Source of the DNA: Oceaniglobus trochenteri
GTDB lineage: Bacteria > Pseudomonadota > Alphaproteobacteria > Rhodobacterales > Rhodobacteraceae
Direction of reading: 5' to 3'
Length of the DNA stretch: 64,000 nt
Assembly (NCBI RefSeq): GCF_020529025.1
Contig: NZ_JACNMM010000008.1
Span: 62,001-126,000 of the forward strand
The position numbers and the translations under genes were made by a program. Under the pieces are notes generated by a model. The model did no database searches. It saw only the letters and a program-made list of their open reading frames with translations, and was not told the DNA's origin. Numbering within the stretch: the stretch's first letter is position 1; each line of letters opens with the position of its first letter. Positions 54,771 through 63,598 of this stretch are shown in pieces.

Positions 54771-54800
54771 TCGCGGGCAGGACATAGGGTCTGCCCGCGA
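54771..54800 (+). terminator. Large hairpin between fhs and folD
   Basis: TCGCGGGCAG / CTGCCCGCGA, ten-base perfect arms with a ten-base loop. No U run follows (TAAATGT), so it may be a weak terminator, an attenuator or an mRNA-stabilising hairpin. Confidence 0.55.
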
Positions 54801-54832
54801 TAAATGTACGAACCGAGCAACCCGAGGATAAC

Positions 54833-55723
54833 ATGACCGCCCAGATCATTGATGGAAAAGCCTTCGCCGCCAGGGTGCGCGCCAAGGTGGCCAGCCACGT
54901 CAGCCGTCTGAAGGACGACCACGGCATCACCCCCGGACTGGCCGTCGTACTGGTGGGCGAAGACCCGGCCAGCCAGGTCTATGTCCGCTCGAAGGGCAAG
55001 ATGACCACCGAAGTTGGCATGGAATCCTTTGAACATCGCCTTGATGCCGATACCTCGCAGGAGGAGCTTCTGGCGCTGGTCGACCGGTTGAACAACGATC
55101 CGACGGTGCATGGCATCCTGGTGCAATTGCCGCTGCCGGATCATCTGAACTCGGAACTGGTGATCAATTCGATCGATCCGGCAAAAGACGTGGATGGCTT
55201 TCACATTTCCAACGTCGGGCTGCTGGGCACCGGGCAGAAATCCATGGTGCCCTGCACGCCGCTGGGGTCGCTGATGATGCTGCGCGACCACCTCGGGTCG
55301 CTTTCGGGGCTTGAGGCGGTGGTGATCGGCCGGTCCAACATTGTGGGCAAACCCATGGCACAGCTTCTGCTGGGCGACAGTTGCACCGTCACCATCTGCC
55401 ACAGCCGGACGAAAGACCTGCAAGAGGTTGTGCGCCGCGCCGATATCGTGGTGGCCGCCGTGGGACGTCCGGAAATGGTGCCGGGAAGCTGGATCAAGCC
55501 GGGCGCAACCGTGATCGACGTGGGCATCAACCGGGTGCCGAACGGTGAAAAGACCCGGCTGGTGGGCGATTGCGAATTCGACTCCTGCGCCGAAGTTGCG
55601 GGCGCCATCACGCCCGTTCCCGGCGGGGTGGGGCCGATGACCATTGCCTGCCTGCTGGCCAACACCGTGACGGCCTGTTGCCGCGCCAATGACCTGCCCG
55701 AACCCGAAGGCCTGACCGCCTGA
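54833..55723 (+). CDS. folD: Bifunctional methylene-THF dehydrogenase/methenyl-THF cyclohydrolase
   Basis: 296 residues. Catalytic-region [14 protein letters not shown], domain-linking [14 protein letters not shown]-loop [17 protein letters not shown] and C-terminal [16 protein letters not shown]. Interconverts 5,10-methylene-, 5,10-methenyl- and 10-formyl-THF, continuing the pathway of fhs. The family lysine is in SKGKM. RBS gagg precedes the ATG by six bases. Confidence 0.97.
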   Translation: MTAQIIDGKAFAARVRAKVASHVSRLKDDHGITPGLAVVLVGEDPASQVYVRSKGKMTTEVGMESFEHRLDADTSQEELLALVDRLNNDPTVHGILVQLPLPDHLNSELVINSIDPAKDVDGFHISNVGLLGTGQKSMVPCTPLGSLMMLRDHLGSLSGLEAVVIGRSNIVGKPMAQLLLGDSCTVTICHSRTKDLQEVVRRADIVVAAVGRPEMVPGSWIKPGATVIDVGINRVPNGEKTRLVGDCEFDSCAEVAGAITPVPGGVGPMTIACLLANTVTACCRANDLPEPEGLTA

Positions 55724-55733
55724 GGCGGTCGGC

Positions 55734-56402
55734 TCAGCGCGCCCTGGCCCGCGCCCGCATGGGCAGGGGGTGGGTTTGCGGGCCGGTCAGGATGGCCATG
55801 GCCCCCGGACCCATCAGCGCCTGAAGAACCGGGTCACTGGCCCGAAGCCCGCCAGTATAGCTGCCGAAGGCGGGCAGGATTACCCGGGCGTCATCGGCCA
55901 GGAAACAGGGCCGTGTCACCTGCCGCCCGCCCAGCGAGATCGAGAATTTCGGGTGATAATGGCCCGAAACCTCGCCCCGTTCGGCGGTGGCGATGTGGCG
56001 AAACACCAGCGGCCCCAACCGCAGCGCCGCAAGATGCCGCCCCCCCAGGTTCAGCGGGCCGGGATCGTGGTTGCCCTCGATCCAGACCCAATCGCGCCCC
56101 GCCATCAGTCGGATCAGCCAAAGACGCTCATCCTCGGGAAGGGACAGGCCGGCCGCCAGATCGTCGAAGCTGTCGCCCAGGCACACAACCGTCCGGGGGG
56201 CCAGGGCGTTGATCTCGCGCTCCAGCCGCGCCAGGGTGTCGCGCGTGTCATAGGGCGGCAAAAGGCCACCGCCGCGCCGCGCCGTGCGTTCGGATTTGCC
56301 AAGGTGCAGATCGCTGACGCAAAGCAACCCCACCTCGGGCCAGAAGAGGGCGCCGCTGGGCCGCGCCACCAGATGGGCGCCGGAAAGCAAAAGAGGGTTC
56401 AT
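55734..56402 (-). CDS. pdeM: Ligase-associated phosphoesterase PdeM
   Basis: 222 residues (start 56402; ATG at 56414 is also possible). Calcineurin-like metal ligands: CVSDLHLGKSER, CLGDSFDD, IEGNHDPG and GHYHPKFS. This family is encoded next to an Lhr-like helicase and takes part in DNA damage response together with an ATP-dependent DNA ligase and an exonuclease; those two genes are not visible here. Starts 29-41 bases after the helicase stop, so the two are one unit. Confidence 0.85.
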   Translation of the reverse strand: MNPLLLSGAHLVARPSGALFWPEVGLLCVSDLHLGKSERTARRGGGLLPPYDTRDTLARLEREINALAPRTVVCLGDSFDDLAAGLSLPEDERLWLIRLMAGRDWVWIEGNHDPGPLNLGGRHLAALRLGPLVFRHIATAERGEVSGHYHPKFSISLGGRQVTRPCFLADDARVILPAFGSYTGGLRASDPVLQALMGPGAMAILTGPQTHPLPMRARARAR

Positions 56403-56442
56403 GTTCTGTTCCATGCCGCAGGGGCGCCGCGAAATCAAGCGC

Positions 56443-58881
56443 TCAGAAGCCGACCCGCCAGCCGGGCACGGGTTCGACCGCGGCAAGACCCGAATCCTCC
56501 ATCATCCCCGCCGCCGCTTCGGCCAGCAGACGTTCGGTGGCCGCGCCCTTGATCGGAACGCGCCCCATTTCCAGCATCAGCGGCGCCGAAAGCGGGCTGA
56601 GCGTGGGCAGGCGCAGAAGATCGATCCGCCCGGCCGTGCGCGCCAGCATCTCCTCGATCCGGCCGAAATCGACAAGGCCCTTCAGCGCCTCTTCGCGGGT
56701 GATCTGCATCAGCACATGGTCGGGGTCGTACTTCAGCAGGGTGTCATACAGGATATCCGACGAAAACGTCGCCTGCCGCCCGGATTTGCGCTGTCCCTGA
56801 TAGGTGCGTTCGATGAGGCCGGAAATCACCGCACTGGCCTTGAAGGTGCGCTTCATCACCGCATTGCCCGCCAACCAGGTTTCAAACCCCTCGCGCAGGT
56901 TTTCGGCCGCGAACAGCGGTGCCGGATCGGTCAGCGGATCAAGGCCCCAGACCATCGTGGCGTAATCGGTGGCCAGAAAGCCAAGGGGGTTCAGGCCCAG
57001 GTCCTCCATCCGCTGGGTGACCAGAAGGCCCAGCGTCTGCATGGCGTTGCGCCCGGCAAACCCATAGATCACCGCATGTTCGCGCCCCTTCCAGGGAAAG
57101 GATTCGATCAGCAGCCGGTCAGGCTCGGGCAGGCGCGAGCGTTCGCGTTGCAGGTGCAGCCAGGCGCGCGTTGCCTCGGGCAGTTCCGGCCAGTCGTCCT
57201 GGGCGAACATGCGCAGGATGCGGTGGCTAAGTTGTGTTGATGTGGCGAACTTGGTGCCCATGAAGGTAGCAATTTTCGGCGGCTTGTCGGCGCGGCGCGT
57301 CACCTCGACCGTCATTTCGCGCAGGTTCTCATAGCGCACGATCTCGCCCCCGATCAGGAAGGTATCGCCGGGGGTAAGCGTGGCGGCAAAGCCCTCTTCG
57401 ACCTCGCCCAGGGGCTGGCCGCCGAAGCGGTTCTTCAGCCGCACCTTCAGGGTTTCGGTGTCCTGGATCGTGCCGATGTTCATGCGGATCCGTTGGGTGG
57501 CGCGCGGATCGCGCAGGTGCCAGGCGCCGTCGATCAGCTTCAGCCGCTGCCAGCGGTCATAGGCGCGCAAGGCATAGCCGCCGGTGGCCACGAAATCGAG
57601 ACAGGCGTCGAAATCGGCGCGGCTGAGCCCGGCATAGGCGCCCGCCGTCGTCACCTCGGCGAACAGGGCGTCGGCGGTGAAGGGGGCGGCGCAGGCGGCG
57701 ATCAGGATATGCTGGCACAGCACGTCACGGGGGCCGGGGCCGCGCGGATCGCCATCCAGATCGCGGGCCTTCACGGCCTCGAGCGCGGCCAGGCATTCCA
57801 CCACCTCGAACCGGTTGGCAGGCACCAGAAGCGCCTTGGAGGGCGCATTGTAGCGGTGATTGGCCCGACCGATCCGCTGTACCAGCCGCTTGACGTTCTT
57901 GGGCGCGCCGATCTGGATCACCAGGTCCACATCGCCCCAGTCGATCCCGAGGTCGAGCGAGCCGGTGCAGACGATGGCCCGCAGATCGCCGTTGACCATC
58001 GCCGCCTCGACGCGGGCGCGCTGCTGCTTGTCCAGGCTGCCGTGGTGGATGCCGATGGGTAGGGCATCGTCGTTGGCCAGCCAGAGGTTGTGAAAGAAGA
58101 TCTCGGCCTGGGCGCGGGTGTTGTGAAAGATCAGCGTGGTTTTGTGACGGCGCACCTGTTCCAGCACGGCGGGAATGGCATAGGCGGCACCCCCGCCCGA
58201 CCAGGGGGGCGGTTCGTCGATCTGCAACATGGTGATGTCGGGGTCGGGGCCGGGATCGGCGAAGAGAACCTCGCAGGGATCGGGGTGGCGCGCCAGGAAC
58301 CGCGCTATGGCTTGCGGATCTTCCACCGTTGCCGACAGGCCCACCCGGCGCAGGCCCGGCACCAGCGCTTGCAGGCGCGAAAGGGCCAGCATCAACTGAT
58401 CGCCGCGCTTTGATTCGGCCAAGGCGTGAATCTCGTCAACGACGACGCGTTGCAGCCCGGCAAACATGCGCGGCGCATCCGGATAGCTGAGCAGCAGGGC
58501 CAGGCTTTCAGGGGTCGTCAGCAGGATGTGGGGCGGATCGGCGCGCTGGCGCTTCTTCTGGGTTTGGGTGGTGTCGCCGGTCCGGTCCTCGACCCGGATC
58601 GGCAGGCGCATTTCGTCAATGGGCGTGCCGAGGTTGCGCTTGATGTCGGCGGCCAGGGCCTTGAGCGGGGAAATGTACAAAGTGTGCAAGCCCTGATGCG
58701 TTCCACCGGCCAATTCCGCCAACGAAGGCAGGAAACCTGCAAGTGTCTTGCCGCCGCCCGTGGGCGCGATCAGCAGCAGGGCAGGGGCATCGGCACGGTC
58801 CAGCATCGCCTGCTGGTGCGGATGAATCGACCAGCCGCGCCGCGCGAACCAGTCGTGAAAGGTGGGGGGCAGATTGGCCAT
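56443..58881 (-). CDS. lhr: Ligase-associated DEXH-box helicase (Lhr-like)
   Basis: 812 residues starting MANLPPTFHDWFARRGWSIHP. Helicase motifs: Q-motif PHQQAML, Walker A APTGGGKT, LYISPLKALA, LLTTPESLALLL, DEIHALAESKRG, LSATVEDP, and in RecA2 HHGSLDKQQR, STGSLDLGIDWGDVD (present as CTGSLDLGIDWG) and QRIGRANH. C-terminal Lhr winged-helix and beta regions complete it. 3'-5' DNA or RNA helicase of a DNA repair unit. The frame extends beyond 58881 to 59142 but would run through the methyltransferase gene. Confidence 0.92.
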   Translation of the reverse strand: MANLPPTFHDWFARRGWSIHPHQQAMLDRADAPALLLIAPTGGGKTLAGFLPSLAELAGGTHQGLHTLYISPLKALAADIKRNLGTPIDEMRLPIRVEDRTGDTTQTQKKRQRADPPHILLTTPESLALLLSYPDAPRMFAGLQRVVVDEIHALAESKRGDQLMLALSRLQALVPGLRRVGLSATVEDPQAIARFLARHPDPCEVLFADPGPDPDITMLQIDEPPPWSGGGAAYAIPAVLEQVRRHKTTLIFHNTRAQAEIFFHNLWLANDDALPIGIHHGSLDKQQRARVEAAMVNGDLRAIVCTGSLDLGIDWGDVDLVIQIGAPKNVKRLVQRIGRANHRYNAPSKALLVPANRFEVVECLAALEAVKARDLDGDPRGPGPRDVLCQHILIAACAAPFTADALFAEVTTAGAYAGLSRADFDACLDFVATGGYALRAYDRWQRLKLIDGAWHLRDPRATQRIRMNIGTIQDTETLKVRLKNRFGGQPLGEVEEGFAATLTPGDTFLIGGEIVRYENLREMTVEVTRRADKPPKIATFMGTKFATSTQLSHRILRMFAQDDWPELPEATRAWLHLQRERSRLPEPDRLLIESFPWKGREHAVIYGFAGRNAMQTLGLLVTQRMEDLGLNPLGFLATDYATMVWGLDPLTDPAPLFAAENLREGFETWLAGNAVMKRTFKASAVISGLIERTYQGQRKSGRQATFSSDILYDTLLKYDPDHVLMQITREEALKGLVDFGRIEEMLARTAGRIDLLRLPTLSPLSAPLMLEMGRVPIKGAATERLLAEAAAGMMEDSGLAAVEPVPGWRVGF

Positions 58882-58906
58882 GAAAGGCAGATAGGGCGCC
58901 GGCGTC

Positions 58907-60004
58907 CTAGCGCAACGGATCGGTGCGATAGAGCGCGATGCGCAAGCCGCCGTTCTGCACCGGGGGCAGGGGCGGCCGGAACCGCAGGCCGGTGGCCTTG
59001 GCCAGGCCCGCGTCGCTGGTGACGATGCCGACGCGCCAGCCTTTGAACCTGTCGACCAGCACCTTGCCCAGGCTGCCATAGAGCGCGAAGAGCAGCTTGC
59101 GCTGACCGATCCGCGCGCCGTAAGGCGGGTTGACCATGACAAGGCCGGGCGGCGTGTCGGGCGGCATCAGGTCGGATATCGCCGCGCGGGTGAACCGGGT
59201 GAAGCCGGACACACCGGCCCGTTCTGCATTGGCAGTGGCCGAGCGGATCGCGCCATCGTCACGGTCGCTGCCGAAAAAGCGCAGGGTGGGCTGTTCCGTC
59301 TTGCCGGATTTCAGCGCGGCCCATTGCGCGGGGTCGAAACTGCCCAAGTTTTCAAAGGCAAAGGCCCGGTCGCGCCCCGGAGCAAGACCGGCCGCGATTT
59401 CGGCCGCCTCGATCACGAAGGTGCCGCTGCCGCACATCGGATCGACCAGCGCCTCGCTGCCGTCAAAGCCGCATTGGCGCAGGAAGGCGGCGGCCAGGTT
59501 TTCGCGCAGGGGCGCCTTGCCCACCTGCAACTTGTGGCCGCGCTTGTGCAAAGGTTCGCCCGTGGTATCGAGAGAGAAGGTGCAGAGATCGTCCTCGATA
59601 CGGGTCTTGAGGGTGACGGGTGCATCCTCGGCCAGGGTGAACCCCTGGGCCACCAGCGCGCCCTCGACCCGCTGTTTCGCGGCCTTGTCGTGATAAATGC
59701 GTGATTTCTGACAGCTTGCTTCGACCCTGACAGGCAGATCCTTGCGCAGAATGTCGGAAAAGGGAAACTTGCGCGCCCGCTTGTCCAGTTGGGCAATATG
59801 CATCACCCGGAACGAACCGATGCGCACAAGCACCCGCGCCGCACAGCGCAGGTGCAGGTTGCACCGCCAGACATCGGGCCAGCCACCGGTGACGGTTACG
59901 CCGCCGACACCCAACCCGGGCGCAAGGCCCAGTGCGCGCGCCTCGTCGGCCAGGGGGGCTTCCAGCCCTGGCGCGCAGACCAGAAAGATATCGAACGGTT
60001 CCAT
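58907..60004 (-). CDS. THUMP-domain class I RNA methyltransferase (RlmL/K-N-like)
   Basis: 365 residues. N-terminal THUMP region (about 40-155), then a Rossmann methyltransferase with LVDPMCGSGTFVIEAAEIAAG (split after GTFVIEA) as SAM motif I, FGSDRDDGAIRSA, and the catalytic NPPYG of N-methyltransferases (VMVNPPYGARIG). Resembles the RlmL N-terminal half that makes m2G in 23S rRNA (position 2445 in E. coli). The RlmK half is absent. Target inferred, not shown. Followed by the lhr-pdeM unit. Confidence 0.9.
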   Translation of the reverse strand: MEPFDIFLVCAPGLEAPLADEARALGLAPGLGVGGVTVTGGWPDVWRCNLHLRCAARVLVRIGSFRVMHIAQLDKRARKFPFSDILRKDLPVRVEASCQKSRIYHDKAAKQRVEGALVAQGFTLAEDAPVTLKTRIEDDLCTFSLDTTGEPLHKRGHKLQVGKAPLRENLAAAFLRQCGFDGSEALVDPMCGSGTFVIEAAEIAAGLAPGRDRAFAFENLGSFDPAQWAALKSGKTEQPTLRFFGSDRDDGAIRSATANAERAGVSGFTRFTRAAISDLMPPDTPPGLVMVNPPYGARIGQRKLLFALYGSLGKVLVDRFKGWRVGIVTSDAGLAKATGLRFRPPLPPVQNGGLRIALYRTDPLR

Positions 60005-60035
60005 CTGCCTTGCCTAACCGCAAAGCGGGGGCTTG

Positions 60036-61343
60036 TCAGCGTACGATCTCTTCTTCCTTGACGAACATGTTGGCCCAGGCGCGGTCCATCAGTTCGGGCG
60101 TCATCTGATAGGGGATGCCTTCGAATTCGCAGATCGAGATCATCTGGTCGATCAGGAACACCGGCTGATAGTTGGCATAGACGTTGTCGATGGTCGGATA
60201 TTTCCGTTTCAGTAGATGCACGAGTGTCTTTTCGTCCAGCGGCATCTTCTTTTTCTTGGCGACCAGCGCGAAGATCTTCAGGAAATCCGACTGCGACGGC
60301 CCGTCGATCTTGATCTTGTAGAAGATGCGGCGCAGCGCCGCCTGGTCGAAAATCTTGTTCGGGTGGAAGTTGGTCGAGAAGATCACCAGCGTGTCGAAAG
60401 GCACGGTGAACTTTTCACCCGATTGCAGGGCAAGGATGTCGCGCGATTCTTCCAGCGGCACGATCCAGCGGTTGATCAGCGCCTGGGGTGCGCTGGCCTG
60501 TCGGCCAAGGTCATCGACGATGAACACCCCGCCCGAGGATTTGAGCTGCAGCGGTGCCTGGTAGGTGCGCGAGGTGGGATTGTAGACCAGATCAAGCATT
60601 TCCAGCGTCAACTCGCCCCCCGTCACCACGGTGGGACGCTGGCAATAGACATAACGGGTGTCATAGCGGGTGATGCGGCGCAGGGCGTTGGGGTCTTGCT
60701 CTTCCTCGGCCACGCGGGTGTGGACGATGGGGTCATAGACCGTGATCACCTGCCCGGAATATTCAATGGCACGCGGCACATAGATGTTGTCGCCAATGGC
60801 ATCGCGCACCCCGTTGGAAATCGAGGATTTGCCGTTGCCCGGCGGGCCGTACATCAGGATCGACCGGCCCGACCCGACAGCGGGGCCGAGATTGTCGAGA
60901 AGATCGTCAGGCAGGATCAGATGCCCCATGGCGCCGGTCAACTGCTGGCGGGTGATCTGGATGTTGCGGATCGACTGGCGCTTCATCTGTTCGGAATAGA
61001 CCGACAGCGGCACCGGCATCGCGCCGTAATATTCCGACTGTGAAAGGGCATCCAGCGCCCGGGTCTTGCCGGCGTCCGACAGGGTGTATCCCATCTCCGA
61101 GCCCGACGAGGCGTGCAGCGTGCCCGTCGCCTCGACCAGTTTCTGGGTGCGGGCCAGATCAACCAGTTCCTGCGCCACGTTGACCGGCAGGCAGATCTGG
61201 GCCGCGATTTCGCTGACGTGTTCCAGGTTCATGCGGAACATCGTCTTCAACAGGATGTCGCGCATCATGACGATGGGCAACTGCATCTGGTCCAGCGTAC
61301 GGGGCGGGGGCGGGGCCATGACGGCCGTGGTCTGCATGTTCAT
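60036..61343 (-). CDS. AAA ATPase with N-terminal winged-helix, near tad pilus genes
   Basis: 435 residues. N-terminal region (about 20-120) is helical with winged-helix features (FRMNLEHVSEIAAQICLPVN, GYTLSDAGKTRAL). AAA core: Walker A ILMYGPPGNGKSS (about 168-180), Walker B GGVFIVDDLG, sensor-1 LVIFSTN and an arginine pair in AALRRIFYKI. No membrane helix. Similar ATPases lie beside flp/tad genes in Rhodobacteraceae as I recall; a role as pilus or secretion accessory ATPase is inference. Not TadA or TadZ by motif. Confidence 0.8.
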   Translation of the reverse strand: MNMQTTAVMAPPPPRTLDQMQLPIVMMRDILLKTMFRMNLEHVSEIAAQICLPVNVAQELVDLARTQKLVEATGTLHASSGSEMGYTLSDAGKTRALDALSQSEYYGAMPVPLSVYSEQMKRQSIRNIQITRQQLTGAMGHLILPDDLLDNLGPAVGSGRSILMYGPPGNGKSSISNGVRDAIGDNIYVPRAIEYSGQVITVYDPIVHTRVAEEEQDPNALRRITRYDTRYVYCQRPTVVTGGELTLEMLDLVYNPTSRTYQAPLQLKSSGGVFIVDDLGRQASAPQALINRWIVPLEESRDILALQSGEKFTVPFDTLVIFSTNFHPNKIFDQAALRRIFYKIKIDGPSQSDFLKIFALVAKKKKMPLDEKTLVHLLKRKYPTIDNVYANYQPVFLIDQMISICEFEGIPYQMTPELMDRAWANMFVKEEEIVR

Positions 61344-61471
61344 CGGGGCGCCTCAACTGCGTTTTTCCTGCCTTTTCCACCGGGGCGCCCGATTTTGGAC
61401 ACCATGGTTCGGCATGTCTGTGGGAAAAGAAGTGCCAGAGTATTGTGGCCAAATGATGGAATGAGGCAGAG

Positions 61472-63127
61472 ATGAAGAGAGCGAACCCCGTCGGGCTTTT
61501 GTCGTTTGCAATCGCCACGATCGCCGTTCTGGGCGGGCTGGGCCTGTGGAAGGGCGGCCTTTACATGAACTGGTACGAGGGCGACGTTCTGCACCTGATC
61601 GAGATCGTCATGCGCATGGCCGGGGGGCAGGTGCCGCATCTTGATTTCATGACGCCGCTGGGCATCCTTTCGGCCTGGCCCATCGTGGTTTTCGTCAAGG
61701 CGGGGCTTGGCGTCGGCACGGCCTTTCATGCGGCGCAGATCGCCGTGGCGCTTGCACTGCTGGGCCCGATCCTGCGCGCCGCCTACAGCCGCTTTGCAGG
61801 GGTGACGGCATATCTTTTCGTTCTCTTGATGCTGGTTCTGCCCCTGGCGCTGGTGCACGGGGGAACGGATGTCAGCGTGTCCTTCTCGATGCATTACAAC
61901 CGCTGGGCCTGGGCGTTCTCGCTGGTGGCACTGACGCTGGCCGTCCTGCCGCCGCTGGGCGCAAGGCGACAGTCGTTGGACGGCCTGTTGATCGGCGTGC
62001 TGCTGGCGGCGGTCGTGCTGATCAAGGTGACCTACCTTGTCGCCCTTACCCCTGCCGTCATCCTGGCGCTGCTGCTGCGCGGTGCGGCGCGCACGCTGGT
62101 TGTCGGGCTGCTGGCAGGGGTGGTCAGCCTTGGTATCGTGACGCTGTTCCTGGGCTTTGATTTCTGGGTCGCCTATGCACGGGATCTGCTGGTCACCGCG
62201 CAATCCGAGATACGGCCCCACCCCGACATGCCGCTGGGTGAAATGCTGACGGCGCCGCTTTTGCTGGGAGTGCATTTCCTGGCGCTGGCGGCGGTGGTTC
62301 TGCTGCGCCAGGGCAAACGGCGGAACGAGGGGCTCTTGCTGCTGGTCCTCCTGCCGGGGCTGATCTATGTCACCTTCCAGAATTTCGGGAACGATCCGCA
62401 GTGGGTTCTGTGGCTGGGTCTTGTGCTGCTGATGTGGCGCCCCGACCCCGGCGTTGCGAATGCCTGGGGGTGGGAACTGCGCCCGGCGGTGACGATGACG
62501 GCGGCGATGCTTCTGGCGCTGGGGGCGGCGTCATTCTCGAACCTTGCCTACAGCCCGCTGCGCCATGCGGCGGTTGCGACGGCAACCTATGTGCCGTTCT
62601 TTCCCCGCTCGCAAACCCACGACGATCTGTTCTACCCGCGCGAAATGGCGCTGGAGGTCCAGTTCGGCTTCAAGGCGGCCGAGCGTTCACCCCGCTTCGC
62701 GCTGGATTTCCACGAAGGCGATCCGGCGAAGCTGCCCACTGTTCTGGCGGGTGAGACCCTGGAAACCTGCCAGTTGCAATCGGGCATGCTGACCTGGTTC
62801 GATCAGACCGCGCGCGACCTTGAAAAGGCCGGCTTTGCCGATGGCAGCCGGATCATGGTGGCCGACCTTCTGTCGAACATGCCGCTGTTCAGCGACTCCA
62901 TCGCGTGGGTCGAAGGCGGTGCGCCCTGGCGCTACGACGGGCTTCCGGGGATCGGGGCGGCGGATTACGTGCTGGTGCCGCTTTGCGCGGTGATCCCGCG
63001 GGTGCGCCAGTTGACGGTGGCGCAGCTGACCGAACGGGAAATTCCCCTGCGCGAGGTGTTCCGCAACGATCTGTTCATCCTGATGGAATCCGGCAACCGG
63101 GATCAGGCAATCGCCAGCAGCAGGTAG
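61472..63127 (+). CDS. Polytopic membrane protein, GT-C glycosyltransferase-like
   Basis: 551 residues with about ten membrane helices over residues 10-370 followed by a periplasmic soluble part (about 390-545). An acidic motif after helix 1 (NWYEGDVLHLIE, with NWYEGD) resembles the GT-C catalytic aspartate/glutamate loop of lipid-linked sugar transferases, but no full family signature is visible. No recognised name. Opposite to its tad-like neighbours and overlapping the prepilin peptidase gene by 25 bases at the ends. A role in glycosylating surface structures is only a guess. Confidence 0.7.
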   Translation: MKRANPVGLLSFAIATIAVLGGLGLWKGGLYMNWYEGDVLHLIEIVMRMAGGQVPHLDFMTPLGILSAWPIVVFVKAGLGVGTAFHAAQIAVALALLGPILRAAYSRFAGVTAYLFVLLMLVLPLALVHGGTDVSVSFSMHYNRWAWAFSLVALTLAVLPPLGARRQSLDGLLIGVLLAAVVLIKVTYLVALTPAVILALLLRGAARTLVVGLLAGVVSLGIVTLFLGFDFWVAYARDLLVTAQSEIRPHPDMPLGEMLTAPLLLGVHFLALAAVVLLRQGKRRNEGLLLLVLLPGLIYVTFQNFGNDPQWVLWLGLVLLMWRPDPGVANAWGWELRPAVTMTAAMLLALGAASFSNLAYSPLRHAAVATATYVPFFPRSQTHDDLFYPREMALEVQFGFKAAERSPRFALDFHEGDPAKLPTVLAGETLETCQLQSGMLTWFDQTARDLEKAGFADGSRIMVADLLSNMPLFSDSIAWVEGGAPWRYDGLPGIGAADYVLVPLCAVIPRVRQLTVAQLTEREIPLREVFRNDLFILMESGNRDQAIASSR

Positions 63128-63594
63128 ATCAGAAGCGTTCCGGCCAGGGGGAAGCCCATGGGAAACTTGCGGTTGGTCCAACTGGCCCAGTCGGGCACAA
63201 GATTGCGCAGCGGCGCAAAATGCTTGGCCCCGCGATGGGTGGCAAAGGCGGCCAAGGTGACGGCGGCGAACAGGAACAGAAGCGACGCCGCATCCTGCAC
63301 CAGCACGAAAGGGGCGGCGGCGGCGGCGAATTTCGCATCCCCCGCGCCCAGGCCCCCGGCCATGTTCATCACGAAACCGACGGCCAGCACCACCACCAGG
63401 TTCAGCCATTGCCACAGCCAGAGTTCAAGCGGAAAGGCGATGGGCCCGATCACCAGGTAGACGGCGAAAAGGGCCATGACGGCCTTGTTGGGGATCTTCA
63501 TGAAGGCCATGTCGTTCCAGGCCACCCAGACGCAAATCGGGGTGACGAAGGGCAGGAACCACCAGGCGGCCTTGGCGGGCAGAAGAAACTCCAC
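63103..63594 (-). CDS. Prepilin peptidase, TadV/CpaA type
   Basis: 163 residues, six membrane helices. A24 aspartyl protease residues: aspartate in WNDMAFMKIPN and the second in GGLGAGDAKFAAAA (GxGD). Lacks the N-terminal methylase and zinc domain of PilD, as usual for TadV/CpaA, which processes Flp pilins. It follows the TPR gene by four bases, so they form part of the tad locus; flp and rcp/tad genes would lie to the right of the window. Confidence 0.92.
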   Translation of the reverse strand: MEFLLPAKAAWWFLPFVTPICVWVAWNDMAFMKIPNKAVMALFAVYLVIGPIAFPLELWLWQWLNLVVVLAVGFVMNMAGGLGAGDAKFAAAAAPFVLVQDAASLLFLFAAVTLAAFATHRGAKHFAPLRNLVPDWASWTNRKFPMGFPLAGTLLIYLLLAIA

Positions 63595-63598
63595 GGGC

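Noticed and set aside
58426-59022. Plus-strand frame opposite lhr and the methyltransferase
   Set aside because: No ribosome site or domain; crosses two well-supported genes.
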